Made by a program: the position numbers and the translations under genes. Under the pieces are notes generated by a model. It was not told the DNA's origin and searched no databases. It saw only the letters and a program-made list of their open reading frames with translations. From Patiriisocius_A hiemis (lineage in GTDB: Bacteria; Bacteroidota; Bacteroidia; Flavobacteriales; Flavobacteriaceae), in assembly GCF_031846325.1 (NCBI RefSeq), contig NZ_JAVRHZ010000008.1:108565-172564 (forward strand): a DNA stretch of 64,000 nt. Reading direction: 5' to 3'. Shown here piece by piece: positions 42,966-52,266 of the stretch. Position 1 is the first letter of the stretch; every line of letters starts with the position of its first letter.

Positions 42966-44792
42966 TTAACTAAGTGATTGCATTTCTACAAGGCTATGAT
43001 ATACCCCTTTTTTATCAAGTAGTTCTTGGTGCTTTCCTTGTTCAACAATCTTACCTTTAGATAATACTACAATAGTATTGGCATTTTGTATGGTAGAAAG
43101 CCTATGTGCAATTACAACGGAAGTCCTATTCTTCATCATATTTTCTAATGCTTCTTGTACTAAACGCTCACTTTCTGTATCTAATGCTGAGGTAGCCTCA
43201 TCTAAAATCATGATAGGAGGGTTTTTTAAAACTGCCCTAGCAATACTTAAGCGTTGTTTTTGTCCTCCACTTAATTTATTACCACTATCACCTACATTAG
43301 TGTTGATACCCTCTGGAAGTTGAGAAACAAACTCCCAAGCGTTTGCAATTTTAAGGGCTTCAATAATCTCTTCTTCTGTAGCGTTTTCGTTTGCAACTTT
43401 TAAATTACCAGCTACAGTATCATTAAAAAGAATGGAGTCTTGTGTTACCAATCCTAATAACCCACGTAATGAATGTTGTGTGATATCTTTAATATTATTC
43501 CCGTCTATACTAATGTCTCCTTTATTAACATCATAAAAACGAGTAATAAGATTTGCAATGGTACTTTTCCCACTACCGCTTTGACCTACTAGTGCAACGG
43601 TATGGCCTTTAGGAACTTTTAAAGAAAAATCCTGTAAGACCCATTCGTCTTCGTATTTAAAGTTTATGTTGTTTATGGATAGCTCATCATTAAAATCTGA
43701 TTTTGAGATTGCATCTGGACTGTCAACAATGGTAGATTTAGTTTCTAAAATTTCCAGCACTCTAGCTGCTGCTGCATTACCTTTTTTTACAGCATAACTA
43801 GCTTTACTTATTGCTTTAGCTGGTGTTAAAATATTATATGCCAATCCCATATACGCTATAAATGCAGCAGGTTCTAATGTGCCTTCTACAAGAACCATTC
43901 TACCTCCAAACCAAAGTAAAATAGCTATGACTACAATTCCTAAAAACTCACTTGTTGGGGATGCCAAGTTTTGCCTATTTAATAAACTATTTGAAAATTT
44001 ATAAAATCGTGAAGTAGAGTTTTTAAACTTAGTATTGAAAATAGTTTCAGCATTAAACCCCTTAATAATTTTTAATCCACCTAGTGTTTCTTCTAAAATT
44101 GACAAAAAATACCCTTGCTCTCTCTGTACTCTATCCGACTTCTTTTTAAGGTTTTTTCCAATCCTTGAAATAATAAATCCAGAAACAGGAATAAAAATAA
44201 AAACAAACAAAGTAAGCTTCGCACTTATAGTTAGCATGAAAATAATAGTAAAAAGTATCATTAAAGGTTCTCTTACTATCAATTCTAAAATAGACAAAAA
44301 GGAATGTTGAATCTCTAAAACGTCACTTGTAATCCTAGAAATTGTATCACCTTTTCGCTTCTCAGAATAAAAAGAAACTGGAAGTGCTACTGTTTTTTTA
44401 TACAAATCGTTTCTAAGATCTTTTAAAACTCCATTACGTAAAAAGGTAATAAAATACATCGCTAGGTACCCAAATAAATTTTTGAGCAAAAAAGTACTTA
44501 TCACCAAAATAATCATAAACATCAAGGTATCCATTTCACCATCCCTTGCTATTTTTTCATTAATAAAGTAATTAAGTTGCCCCTCAAGATAATCACCAAG
44601 CTCAATAATCCCTGTATATTCTGGAGCCGCTGTAACTTCTTTTTTATCATCAAAAAGTACTTTAAGCATAGGTATTAGGGACACAAATGCCAAACTACCA
44701 AAGAGTGCGTAAAAAATATTAGATATTATATTTGCGATACCATACCCTTTATAAGGCAATGCGTATCTAATAATTTTTTTAAAATAATTCAA
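42966..44792 (-). CDS. MsbA-like ABC exporter (permease-ATPase half transporter)
   Basis: 608 residues: six membrane helices (about 1-335) fused to an ATPase domain (about 360-600) with Walker A GQSGSGKST, signature LSGGQKQR, Walker B PPIMILDEATSALD and the H-loop IAHRLST. It works as a homodimer; MsbA-type proteins move lipid A or lipids across the inner membrane, while related forms export drugs. Its neighbours (phosphohexomutase, GT2 glycosyltransferase) hint at envelope glycolipid work. The phosphohexomutase stop abuts its start. Confidence 0.9.
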   Translation of the reverse strand: MNYFKKIIRYALPYKGYGIANIISNIFYALFGSLAFVSLIPMLKVLFDDKKEVTAAPEYTGIIELGDYLEGQLNYFINEKIARDGEMDTLMFMIILVISTFLLKNLFGYLAMYFITFLRNGVLKDLRNDLYKKTVALPVSFYSEKRKGDTISRITSDVLEIQHSFLSILELIVREPLMILFTIIFMLTISAKLTLFVFIFIPVSGFIISRIGKNLKKKSDRVQREQGYFLSILEETLGGLKIIKGFNAETIFNTKFKNSTSRFYKFSNSLLNRQNLASPTSEFLGIVVIAILLWFGGRMVLVEGTLEPAAFIAYMGLAYNILTPAKAISKASYAVKKGNAAAARVLEILETKSTIVDSPDAISKSDFNDELSINNINFKYEDEWVLQDFSLKVPKGHTVALVGQSGSGKSTIANLITRFYDVNKGDISIDGNNIKDITQHSLRGLLGLVTQDSILFNDTVAGNLKVANENATEEEIIEALKIANAWEFVSQLPEGINTNVGDSGNKLSGGQKQRLSIARAVLKNPPIMILDEATSALDTESERLVQEALENMMKNRTSVVIAHRLSTIQNANTIVVLSKGKIVEQGKHQELLDKKGVYHSLVEMQSLS

Positions 44793-46505
44793 TTACGAAA
44801 TGTTTAAATGAGAAAGTATTTCTTGTATTCTACTTTCAAGATGTTTTTTTTGAGTTGGGTTGCTTGCACAAACACTTAAATAAAACTTAATTTTTGGCTC
44901 AGTTCCACTAGGTCGTGCTGCTATTTTACTTCCATCTTCTGTGTAATAAATAAGCACATTTGATCGTGGAATATCTAATGAAGATACTTCTTTAGTTTCT
45001 GTATGTAACGAAGTGCCATTTAAGTAATCTTCTATAATGGTTACTTTACTTCCAGCAATTTCAAAAAATGGCGCTTCACGCATTTTTTTCATAATTTTTG
45101 AAATTTCTTCGGCCCCTTTTTTCCCTTTTTTTACTAGTGATACTAACTTTTCTTGATAGTAGCCATACTTATCATACAACTCATAAAGGTATTGATATAC
45201 ACTTGAACCAATTTCTTTTTTTTGTGCAGCAATTTCGCATGCTAATAAAGTGGCAGTAACAGCATCTTTATCTCGTACAAAATCACCAACCATAAAACCA
45301 AAACTTTCTTCACCTCCACCTACAAAATATTGGCTTGGGTTGTCTTTTACCATTTTAGCTATCCACTTAAAGCCTGTAAGTCCAATTTTACAGTCAATAT
45401 TATAATCACTAGCAATTTGTTGCATCATAGGTGTAGACACAATTGTTGTAGCTATAAAATCTGTATTTGTTAGACTTCCTTGTTTTTTATGTTGTTCAAG
45501 CAAAAAATGTGTTTTTATTATCATGGCTTGATTACCATTCAAAATTTCAAGATTGCCCTCGTTATTCTTAACAGCAATCCCAAGTCGATCACAATCAGGA
45601 TCGGTACCAATTACTATATCTGCATCTTGGTTTTTTGCAATTTCTAGAGCCATTTCTAGAGCTTCAGGTTCTTCTGGGTTAGGAGAAACAACCGTAGGAA
45701 AATCACCATCTGGAGTTGCCTGTGCATTTACGACTGTTACATTTTTATACCCAGCATCCTCAAGCACTCTTGGTATCATAGTAATAGAAGTACCATGCAA
45801 TGAAGTAAATACTATTTTGAGATTATCTTTTGCTTTTTGAGAGGTATTAAAACTACCATTTTTAAGAGAAGCTTCAGCAAAAGCAGTATCAACCTCTTCA
45901 TCTATATATTCTATTAAATCTGAATTTTCTTCAAAATTTACATCTGTATATTCAAGCCCATTAATTTCAGAAATTATTTCTCCATCTTGAGGGGGCACTA
46001 ATTGACCACCATCTTCCCAATATACTTTATAGCCATTATACTCTGGTGGGTTATGCGAAGCAGTTAGTACAATTCCGCATTGGCAATTAAGATGTTTTAC
46101 TGCAAACGAAAGTTCTGGAGTTGGACGAAGATCACTAAATAAATATACCTTAATCCCATTAGCCGAAAACACATTTGCAACCACTCTAGCAAGGCTTTTA
46201 CTGTTATGCCTACAATCGTATGCAATGGCAACTTTAATTTCTTGGTTTGCAAATTGTTTCTTGAGATAATTAGAAAGTCCTTGGGTGTTTTTGCCAAGGG
46301 TATACTTATTTATGCGGTTATCTCCAACCCCCATCACACCACGCATACCACCAGTACCAAAGGCAAGGTTTTTATAAAAACTATCCTCCAGACCTTCTGG
46401 GTCATGAGCAATCATCTCTTTAATTGTGTGCTGGGTTTCAGAATCAAAAAAAGGCGTCAACCACTTGTTAACACGCTCTAAGATAGCAGGGTCTACATAA
46501 ATCAT
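44793..46505 (-). CDS. phosphoglucomutase/phosphomannomutase-type phospho-sugar mutase
   Basis: 570 residues of the alpha-D-phosphohexomutase superfamily: phosphoserine loop TASHNPPEYNGYKVY, metal loop GTDPDCDRLGIAV, sugar loop GGGEESFGFMVGDF and phosphate-binding RPSGTEPKIKFY. The length fits the PGM2/PMM-like group. It interconverts hexose 1- and 6-phosphates for nucleotide-sugar synthesis or glycogen use. The end abuts the ABC exporter gene. Confidence 0.92.
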   Translation of the reverse strand: MIYVDPAILERVNKWLTPFFDSETQHTIKEMIAHDPEGLEDSFYKNLAFGTGGMRGVMGVGDNRINKYTLGKNTQGLSNYLKKQFANQEIKVAIAYDCRHNSKSLARVVANVFSANGIKVYLFSDLRPTPELSFAVKHLNCQCGIVLTASHNPPEYNGYKVYWEDGGQLVPPQDGEIISEINGLEYTDVNFEENSDLIEYIDEEVDTAFAEASLKNGSFNTSQKAKDNLKIVFTSLHGTSITMIPRVLEDAGYKNVTVVNAQATPDGDFPTVVSPNPEEPEALEMALEIAKNQDADIVIGTDPDCDRLGIAVKNNEGNLEILNGNQAMIIKTHFLLEQHKKQGSLTNTDFIATTIVSTPMMQQIASDYNIDCKIGLTGFKWIAKMVKDNPSQYFVGGGEESFGFMVGDFVRDKDAVTATLLACEIAAQKKEIGSSVYQYLYELYDKYGYYQEKLVSLVKKGKKGAEEISKIMKKMREAPFFEIAGSKVTIIEDYLNGTSLHTETKEVSSLDIPRSNVLIYYTEDGSKIAARPSGTEPKIKFYLSVCASNPTQKKHLESRIQEILSHLNIS

Positions 46506-46545
46506 AGTCTGTAATTATGATGCAAAAATAGTGAAAGTTTGTCCG

Positions 46546-47499
46546 TTACGCTTCTAAGTTTAGGACTTCTTTAATAGTATAGTTCTTAGAGTTCTTTTTG
46601 GTTTTAAGCAATAATTCACCTAAAAAACCAGCCAAAAATAACTGTGTCCCTAAAATCATAGCCGTTAGTGCAATAAAAAATTGAGGCCTATCTGTTATTA
46701 ACCTTCCTGTTGGATTTATAAATAGCTTATCAATTCCCAAGTAAATAGCAAAACAAAAACCAACTAACAAAACAAAGGCTCCCCAAGCCCCAAAAAGGTG
46801 CATAGGTCTTTTTCCAAATCGAGATAAAAAAGATATGGTTATTAAATCTAGAAACCCTCGTATAAAGCGTTCCATACCAAACTTGGTTGTACCATATTTG
46901 CGCGCTTGATGTTGTACTATTTTTTCTGAAATTTTATCATAACCTGCATTTTTTGCTAACACAGGAATATAACGATGCATCTCTCCAGTTACTTCAATAT
47001 TTTTAATTACTTCATTTTTGTAGGCCTTAAGTCCACAATTAAAATCGTGTAGCTTTACTCCAGAAGTTTTTCTAGCTGCAAAGTTAAATAACTTAGAAGG
47101 TAAGTTTTTACCGAGAACTGGATCGTAGCGTTTCTTTTTCCAGCCAGAAATTAAATCATACTCATCTTGTATAATCATTTTATAAAGCTCTGGTATTTCT
47201 TCAGGATTATCTTGCAAATCTGCATCCATAGTAATCACCACATCTCCTTTTGCAATTGCAAAACCAGCATGTAGTGCCTGAGATTTTCCGAAGTTTTTTA
47301 AAAATCGAATTCCCTTTACCTCGTGGTGTTTTTGAGATAGTTGCTCAATAATTTTCCACGAATTATCGGTACTACCATCGTCTATAAAGAGGATTTCATA
47401 TAAAAAATCATTGGATTGCATAACAGTTGCAATCCAATGATATAATTCTTGTAAAGATTCTTCTTCGTTAAGAAGTGGAATAACAATAGATAGTTGCAT
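46546..47499 (-). CDS. GT2 glycosyltransferase (dolichyl/undecaprenyl-phosphate sugar transferase-like)
   Basis: 317 residues: a cytoplasmic GT-A domain (about 1-225) with FIDDGSTDNSW and the metal-binding TMDADLQDNPEEIPEL, then two membrane helices (about 235-258 and 275-297). The architecture matches DPM1/ArnC/GtrB-like enzymes that load a sugar onto a polyprenyl phosphate. The sugar is not determined. It is followed closely by the DUF4199 gene upstream on the same strand. Confidence 0.9.
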   Translation of the reverse strand: MQLSIVIPLLNEEESLQELYHWIATVMQSNDFLYEILFIDDGSTDNSWKIIEQLSQKHHEVKGIRFLKNFGKSQALHAGFAIAKGDVVITMDADLQDNPEEIPELYKMIIQDEYDLISGWKKKRYDPVLGKNLPSKLFNFAARKTSGVKLHDFNCGLKAYKNEVIKNIEVTGEMHRYIPVLAKNAGYDKISEKIVQHQARKYGTTKFGMERFIRGFLDLITISFLSRFGKRPMHLFGAWGAFVLLVGFCFAIYLGIDKLFINPTGRLITDRPQFFIALTAMILGTQLFLAGFLGELLLKTKKNSKNYTIKEVLNLEA

Positions 47500-47511
47500 A
47501 TAGCAAAAATA

Positions 47512-48042
47512 CTAAATATGTTCTGGTCTTGGGTTTTTCATTATTAATCCTGTTATAAGAGAGATAATAAATCCAAAAAATAAGGAAACGATAAGTCCCA
47601 TAGCAAACATAATTCCAGGACTCATAAATGTCTCACTCATACCAAGTGCCATATCTAATTGTTCCTCTGTCATGTTAGGGTTTTGTTCTATTATCTTATC
47701 TGCAGTTGCATCAAGCATATTTGCAGTAAAGTCTGGTTCTATAACAGTAATAAATAGCAATGTAAATAAAGAGCCTATTAGTCCAGCAATTAGAGAAATT
47801 GCTAATCCGGTCTTTAGAGATTCACCTAAAGACAAGTATCCCTCATTGTCCTTTTTAAATGCCTTAAGTCCATATACAATACAGGCTAACATAATAGCGA
47901 AATTTAAAACGCTTTGCCACCAAGGCTGTTCATAGGTCATTCCCATAGCATATACTATAACAGATACCGCTATTGTACCTAATGCTAAATATAGACCATA
48001 ACTTAATGCTACTTTTTTTACTGAAGCTTTTTGAGTTTCCAT
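47512..48042 (-). CDS. DUF4199 membrane protein
   Basis: 176 residues with four membrane helices; the family pattern (YGLKAFKKDNEGYLSLGESLKTG, about 58-80) identifies DUF4199. The family is almost confined to Bacteroidota and its function is unknown. It is upstream of and probably co-transcribed with the GT2 glycosyltransferase (12 nt between them), a common pairing that suggests an envelope role. Confidence 0.85.
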   Translation of the reverse strand: METQKASVKKVALSYGLYLALGTIAVSVIVYAMGMTYEQPWWQSVLNFAIMLACIVYGLKAFKKDNEGYLSLGESLKTGLAISLIAGLIGSLFTLLFITVIEPDFTANMLDATADKIIEQNPNMTEEQLDMALGMSETFMSPGIMFAMGLIVSLFFGFIISLITGLIMKNPRPEHI

Positions 48043-48192
48043 TTTGTTTTGTTTTTTTGGTTCGGTGTATTAGTTACAACAAGAATTAAAATGTTACAAC
48101 TTTGTTAAAGTAAATATACAAAGCATTTTTTTTAGTTCACTATTTATATGAAAATTAAACAATTTTTTAAATAAATAATTTGAAAAATAGCA

Positions 48193-48222
48193 TTGTGGAT
48201 TTAGAATTTATTTCTAAATTTG
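48193..48222 (+). promoter_or_regulatory. promoter of rpmE2
   Basis: TTG (48193-48195), 19 bp, then TAAATTTG (48215-48222). It gives a leader of about 44 nt before the ribosomal protein ATG. Confidence 0.75.
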
Positions 48223-48269
48223 CACTCGCATTTCTAGCAGGTAGTAATGTGTTTTAAAATTACAAGAAG

Positions 48270-48545
48270 ATGAAAAAAGGAATTCACCCAGAGAATTATA
48301 GACTAGTAGCATTTAAAGACATGTCTAATGACGATGTTTTTATTACTAAGTCAACTGCACATTCAAAAGAAACTATTGAAGTAGATGGAGTAGAGTATCC
48401 TGTAGTTAAAATGGAAATCTCTAGAACTTCACACCCTTTCTATACTGGTAAGTCTAAACTTATTGATACAGCAGGACGTATTGACAAGTTTAAAAATAAG
48501 TATAAGAAGTTTAGCAAGGAAACTAAGAAAGAAGAAGAAAAATAA
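48270..48545 (+). CDS. rpmE2: 50S ribosomal protein L31, type B
   Basis: 91 residues; MKKGIHPENYRLVAFKDMSN and HPFYTGKSKLIDTAGRIDKF are diagnostic of L31. The zinc-binding cysteines of the type A form are absent, which makes this the type B (zinc-independent) paralogue, the usual L31 in this phylum. The Lys/Glu-rich tail is a little longer than in enterobacteria. A bidirectional terminator follows. Confidence 0.95.
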   Translation: MKKGIHPENYRLVAFKDMSNDDVFITKSTAHSKETIEVDGVEYPVVKMEISRTSHPFYTGKSKLIDTAGRIDKFKNKYKKFSKETKKEEEK

Positions 48546-48575
48546 ATCACCCAGTCCTAGACTGATTTATAACAT

Positions 48576-48612
48576 AAAAAAATCCAGTAGTTAAAAACTA
48601 CTGGATTTTTTT
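48576..48612. terminator. bidirectional terminator after rpmE2
   Basis: A perfect 16-bp stem (arms 48576-48591 and 48597-48612) with loop TAAAA and long A and T tracts. It serves rpmE2 (+) and the DUF4331 C-half gene (-). Confidence 0.93.
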
Positions 48613-48632
48613 ATGTTTATTTTTTAAGAACT

Positions 48633-49319
48633 TTATTCTTGATTAGGAGCTTCTAGATAAGGAAACCCTAAGCTGAAGTCTCTGTCTCCAGCGTCTACTC
48701 CATCACTAGTTAACTGTGGCGTTCCATTGTTACCGTCAAAACGAGTACCACTCATACCCCCAAACATAAGTGTAAGAGATATATCAATAACATCGTCACT
48801 AAGTCTTCTACCCGTTAACGCACTAGTTCCATCAAAATAGGTAGTTGTCCCATCTGGAGCAACTTGTAGTGCATCAAATTGTGCCAAAACTGTTGTGAAT
48901 GTAGGCGCATCTAAACCAAGAATGTTTGTTTCATAGTCCAAATCTACTCCTAACGCATCACCATAAACGTCATGATAGGCTTCTAATGTAGCCTCAAAGG
49001 TAGGCTGAAAAGCTGCTCTATCTGAGGTTAAAGAAATATTGAAATCATTTTTTACTGGGTCACTACCACTAAACACAGTATTTATTCCTGGACGGCCCAT
49101 ATGATCTTCTTGTACATATGTTCCTGAGAAGTCTAACATCATTGTACAAGGTTCGCAGGCGGGTCCTCCACAATCTATACCCTCTTCTTCTCCATTTTGA
49201 ATTCCATCATCACATGTTTCTTGTACAATTACATTTCCATTTTCATCATCATCACATTGTACAAACAGCAATGCCATTGAAAAAGCAAAAGCTATTATTG
49301 AAAATTTTGTAGTTGTCAT
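48633..49319 (-). CDS. lipoprotein with DUF4331 C-terminal-half domain, copy 2
   Basis: 228 residues: a lipoprotein signal (LLFVQC, Cys about 22), a Cys-rich insert (DDGIQNGEEEGIDCGGPACEPC, about 38-59) of the MopE/eukaryotic-like calcium-loop type, then a domain matching the second half of DUF4331 proteins (GRPGINTVF ... LSDDVIDISL ... DRDFSLGFPYLE). The Cys insert is absent from the sister copy at 50772. Function is unknown; DUF4331 proteins are exported and often sit with ECF sigma or surface loci. Confidence 0.82.
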   Translation of the reverse strand: MTTTKFSIIAFAFSMALLFVQCDDDENGNVIVQETCDDGIQNGEEEGIDCGGPACEPCTMMLDFSGTYVQEDHMGRPGINTVFSGSDPVKNDFNISLTSDRAAFQPTFEATLEAYHDVYGDALGVDLDYETNILGLDAPTFTTVLAQFDALQVAPDGTTTYFDGTSALTGRRLSDDVIDISLTLMFGGMSGTRFDGNNGTPQLTSDGVDAGDRDFSLGFPYLEAPNQE

Positions 49320-49420
49320 AAATTTTATTTTCTGTAATAAACAAAAATAAACTGAAAAACTAGCGTTGCCTAATTTTTACAGTTCATTTTTTGGGGATAT
49401 ATCTTAAATTTTTATTAAAA

Positions 49421-50707
49421 TTAGAGCTTTTCTATATCTTTCATAAGTACTGGCCCTAGCTCAAATGAAGCGTCAAGTAGTTCGTCTTTAATTGGTTTTA
49501 CTTTATCGTCTAATCCATTTGCTTTATAAACTAAGGCGCTATGGTACTGAGCCATAGGTTCATATGTTTTTCCTTCAACATATTTTTCAATAGTCTCTAA
49601 AGCATTTTGTTTATCTCCGTTAGATAATTGTGCTAATGCTAGTAAGTGATACGTTTCTGGGGTAGCTCGATTAGTAACTTCTTTATTTGCTAGTGCTAAT
49701 GCTTTTTCTGGATCTGAGTCTGCGTAAATCTCAATTAAGTACGCATTGTACATATCACCGTATGTTTTGTTTGAAGAAACAGCATTTAAAAATGCTTCAG
49801 TTAATGCATTGCTTTTTGAAGCATCTCCATCATATTCAGCTAACTCAGCTTTAAAAAGGTAGTAGTCTGGTACTGGATGTTTTTTTGCAAGAGTGTCAAG
49901 AATTCTGTTAGCTTCCTTTGTGTTCTTTTCAGCAGCATAAGTAATCCAAGCGATTCCCTTTTTAACATAGGCATTATCTGGTTGTAATTTTAATGTCATT
50001 AGGTAGTGTTGATAAGCATCTTTAATTCTACCGGCATGTCCATAATAATCACCAAGGTTGCTATAAGTCCAAATTTTTAATTCTTTACTATTTCTAGATT
50101 CGGCTATGCTCTTTGCTTGCTCCATATATTTTATTGCAGCGTCTAAATCACCTCGATAATCACTCCACTTAGAAAGTCTTATCAAATAATTATAATCACT
50201 AGGGTTTTTTACTTTTTCAAGAAACTTATTTGCTTTTTCATATTCTCCTAGTTCCATATACACGTCAAAAAGCATTAACTCTGTTTCATGTTTTTTTGAA
50301 ACACCTGCGTAACTTTCTTCAAGTACTGTTTTTGCTTCTTTGAATTTGTGCTGTGAAATATAATTACGTGCTAAGCCTCTCGCAAATGCATCTTTATTGT
50401 TTGCAGAATATTGCATTCCCTTTTTATATAAAGTCTCGGCATGTTTTAAGTTTTCTACATTACCAGACTCTGAAAATAGAACACCATATACTCCTGCAAG
50501 TGGCCCTATATCACCAACTCCAGTAGTATCATTATTGAGTCGTTTTGACCAAAAATCTTTAGTCTGTTCTGCTTCTTTTAATGAAGCCAATGGAGCACTT
50601 AAATACTCATTATAATCTGTAACTGAAGTAATCTCTACCTTCTTAGCTTCTTCATTTTTACAACTAAAGAATGCTATAGTTATTAGTAGTAAAAGTATCT
50701 TCTTCAT
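49421..50707 (-). CDS. TPR-repeat lipoprotein
   Basis: 428 residues with a lipobox (IAFFSC, Cys about 16) and about eight TPR units filling the rest (for example DLDAAIKYMEQAKSIAES, AYQHYLMTLKLQPDN, ALETIEKYVEGKTYEP). The frame opens at 50737, but the ATG at 50707 starts the signal peptide. It lies between the two DUF4331 C-half genes, same strand. TPR proteins of this type act as scaffolds; a complex with the DUF4331 products is possible but unproven. Confidence 0.83.
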   Translation of the reverse strand: MKKILLLLITIAFFSCKNEEAKKVEITSVTDYNEYLSAPLASLKEAEQTKDFWSKRLNNDTTGVGDIGPLAGVYGVLFSESGNVENLKHAETLYKKGMQYSANNKDAFARGLARNYISQHKFKEAKTVLEESYAGVSKKHETELMLFDVYMELGEYEKANKFLEKVKNPSDYNYLIRLSKWSDYRGDLDAAIKYMEQAKSIAESRNSKELKIWTYSNLGDYYGHAGRIKDAYQHYLMTLKLQPDNAYVKKGIAWITYAAEKNTKEANRILDTLAKKHPVPDYYLFKAELAEYDGDASKSNALTEAFLNAVSSNKTYGDMYNAYLIEIYADSDPEKALALANKEVTNRATPETYHLLALAQLSNGDKQNALETIEKYVEGKTYEPMAQYHSALVYKANGLDDKVKPIKDELLDASFELGPVLMKDIEKL

Positions 50708-50771
50708 AATTCGTGTATATAAACAAGAAAAGAGCAATAAATTGCTCTTTTCTATAAAAGTTAATTTTAAA

Positions 50772-51377
50772 TTATTGATTTGGGTTCTCTAGGTAAGGGA
50801 ATCCAAGTGTGAAATCTCTATCACCTGCATCTACACCATCACTTGTAAGCTGTGGTGTCCCATTGTTACCATCAAAACGAGTTCCGCTCATTCCACCAAA
50901 CATAAGTGTAAGTGAAATGTCAATCACGTCATCTCCAAGGTTTCTTCCAGTTAAAGCATTAACCCCATCAAAATACGTTGTAGCATCTGCATTAGGCGCT
51001 ACTTGTAAGGCATCAAATTGTGCTAAAACTGTTGTAAAAGTTGGAGCATCAAGACCTAGAATATTTGTTTCGTAATCTAAATCTACTCCTAGAGCTGCAC
51101 CATAAACATCATGATATGCTTCTAAGGTACCCTCAAAAGTTGGCTGAAAAGCCGCTCTATCACTAGTTATAGTAGTATTAAAGTTGTTTTTAACATCATC
51201 CATACCACTAAATACGGTATTAACTCCAGGACGTCCCATATGGTCTTCTTGTGTAAAAGTACCGGAGAAATCTATCTGAGGTCCATCATCAATTGTATCA
51301 TCGTCATTGCTACATTGTACGAACAATAAGGTAGTACAAACTGCAATAAAAGCTATTTTTAATCTATGTGTAATCAT
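50772..51377 (-). CDS. lipoprotein with DUF4331 C-terminal-half domain, copy 1
   Basis: 201 residues: lipobox (LLFVQC, Cys about 22), a short acidic linker, then the same C-half DUF4331 domain as the 48633 gene, ending GDRDFTLGFPYLENPNQ. By eye the shared ~165 residues differ at about 20 positions, while many codons differ synonymously: a duplication held under protein-level selection. It lies 28 nt after the N-half gene (51406), so the two halves are co-transcribed. Confidence 0.84.
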   Translation of the reverse strand: MITHRLKIAFIAVCTTLLFVQCSNDDDTIDDGPQIDFSGTFTQEDHMGRPGVNTVFSGMDDVKNNFNTTITSDRAAFQPTFEGTLEAYHDVYGAALGVDLDYETNILGLDAPTFTTVLAQFDALQVAPNADATTYFDGVNALTGRNLGDDVIDISLTLMFGGMSGTRFDGNNGTPQLTSDGVDAGDRDFTLGFPYLENPNQ

Positions 51378-51405
51378 TGTGTAAGTTTTTATAGTTTATA
51401 TCTAA

Positions 51406-52116
51406 TTATTGTTTTCTTTTTGTAGTAACCCAAACATTATATGCATCTGGTAGACCATTAATTCCAACAGCGCCAGCTACGTGTGGCGGTGCTGTTCCTA
51501 GTAAAGAGTTAGGTACTTCTACTACTACAGCTAATACATTTAAGTTTGCAAATAAGTCTGATGCTTGTCCTGGAGGTAAAAATCCTTCTGGAGCTGCATT
51601 TCCGCTTACTACTTCATTAAATCTATTAAAGTCGAAGAAAAAAGCGTCTCTTCTTGGTCCTGCAAAAAATGTCATTCCATCTCCATTAGATGTTTGTACA
51701 TCTGTAGAAGTAGAAATTAAAACACTATTAGATAAACCTGTTGTGTTAATTTGAGAGTTTAAACCTGTTTGAGTTGGCTCATTTGGTCCAAAAAAGAACA
51801 TCTGGTCACCTCTTGGGATTGCTTGGATTACTAAATCCTCTACAAAATCACCTGTGTTATCAATATTAAACTCAATTACAACGTCTTCGTCAAAAGTTGC
51901 ATTATTGGTAGCTGTACCAGGCGTTAATGGCCCTTGTAACGTTGCTACAAATACTGTGTTGTTAGGATTGTCTCCCTCAAATGCGTAAAGGTCAGCTATA
52001 TCAGAGCTGGTTCCTGCAACTGCCGGAGCGTCAATGTGGTCTGCAGACACTAAAAATACTGCTAGTACTGCAACTGCAATACCACCAATAGCTGCAAAAA
52101 TTTTTGTTTTTTTCAT
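51406..52116 (-). CDS. exported protein with DUF4331 N-terminal-half domain
   Basis: 236 residues: an N-terminal signal/anchor helix (about 5-25), then SADHIDAPAVAGTSSDIADL, the hallmark opening of DUF4331, and GMTFFAGPRRDAFFFDF, VLAVVVEVPNSLLG from the middle of the family. Classical DUF4331 proteins run about 450-500 residues in one chain; here the chain stops after the first half and the second half is a separate lipoprotein downstream. It is first in the locus. Confidence 0.84.
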   Translation of the reverse strand: MKKTKIFAAIGGIAVAVLAVFLVSADHIDAPAVAGTSSDIADLYAFEGDNPNNTVFVATLQGPLTPGTATNNATFDEDVVIEFNIDNTGDFVEDLVIQAIPRGDQMFFFGPNEPTQTGLNSQINTTGLSNSVLISTSTDVQTSNGDGMTFFAGPRRDAFFFDFNRFNEVVSGNAAPEGFLPPGQASDLFANLNVLAVVVEVPNSLLGTAPPHVAGAVGINGLPDAYNVWVTTKRKQ

Positions 52117-52266
52117 AATTAGATTTTTTTTCGATTATTATTTACACAATAGATACGTTCAAAGGTACTGTATGGTTTTAAGAGTTGCGTTAATATTTTG
52201 TTAACGAAAAAAAAGGCGCTACTATTTAGTTATTTCTTAGCTTTGAAATTTGTTATAAATGTGCCT

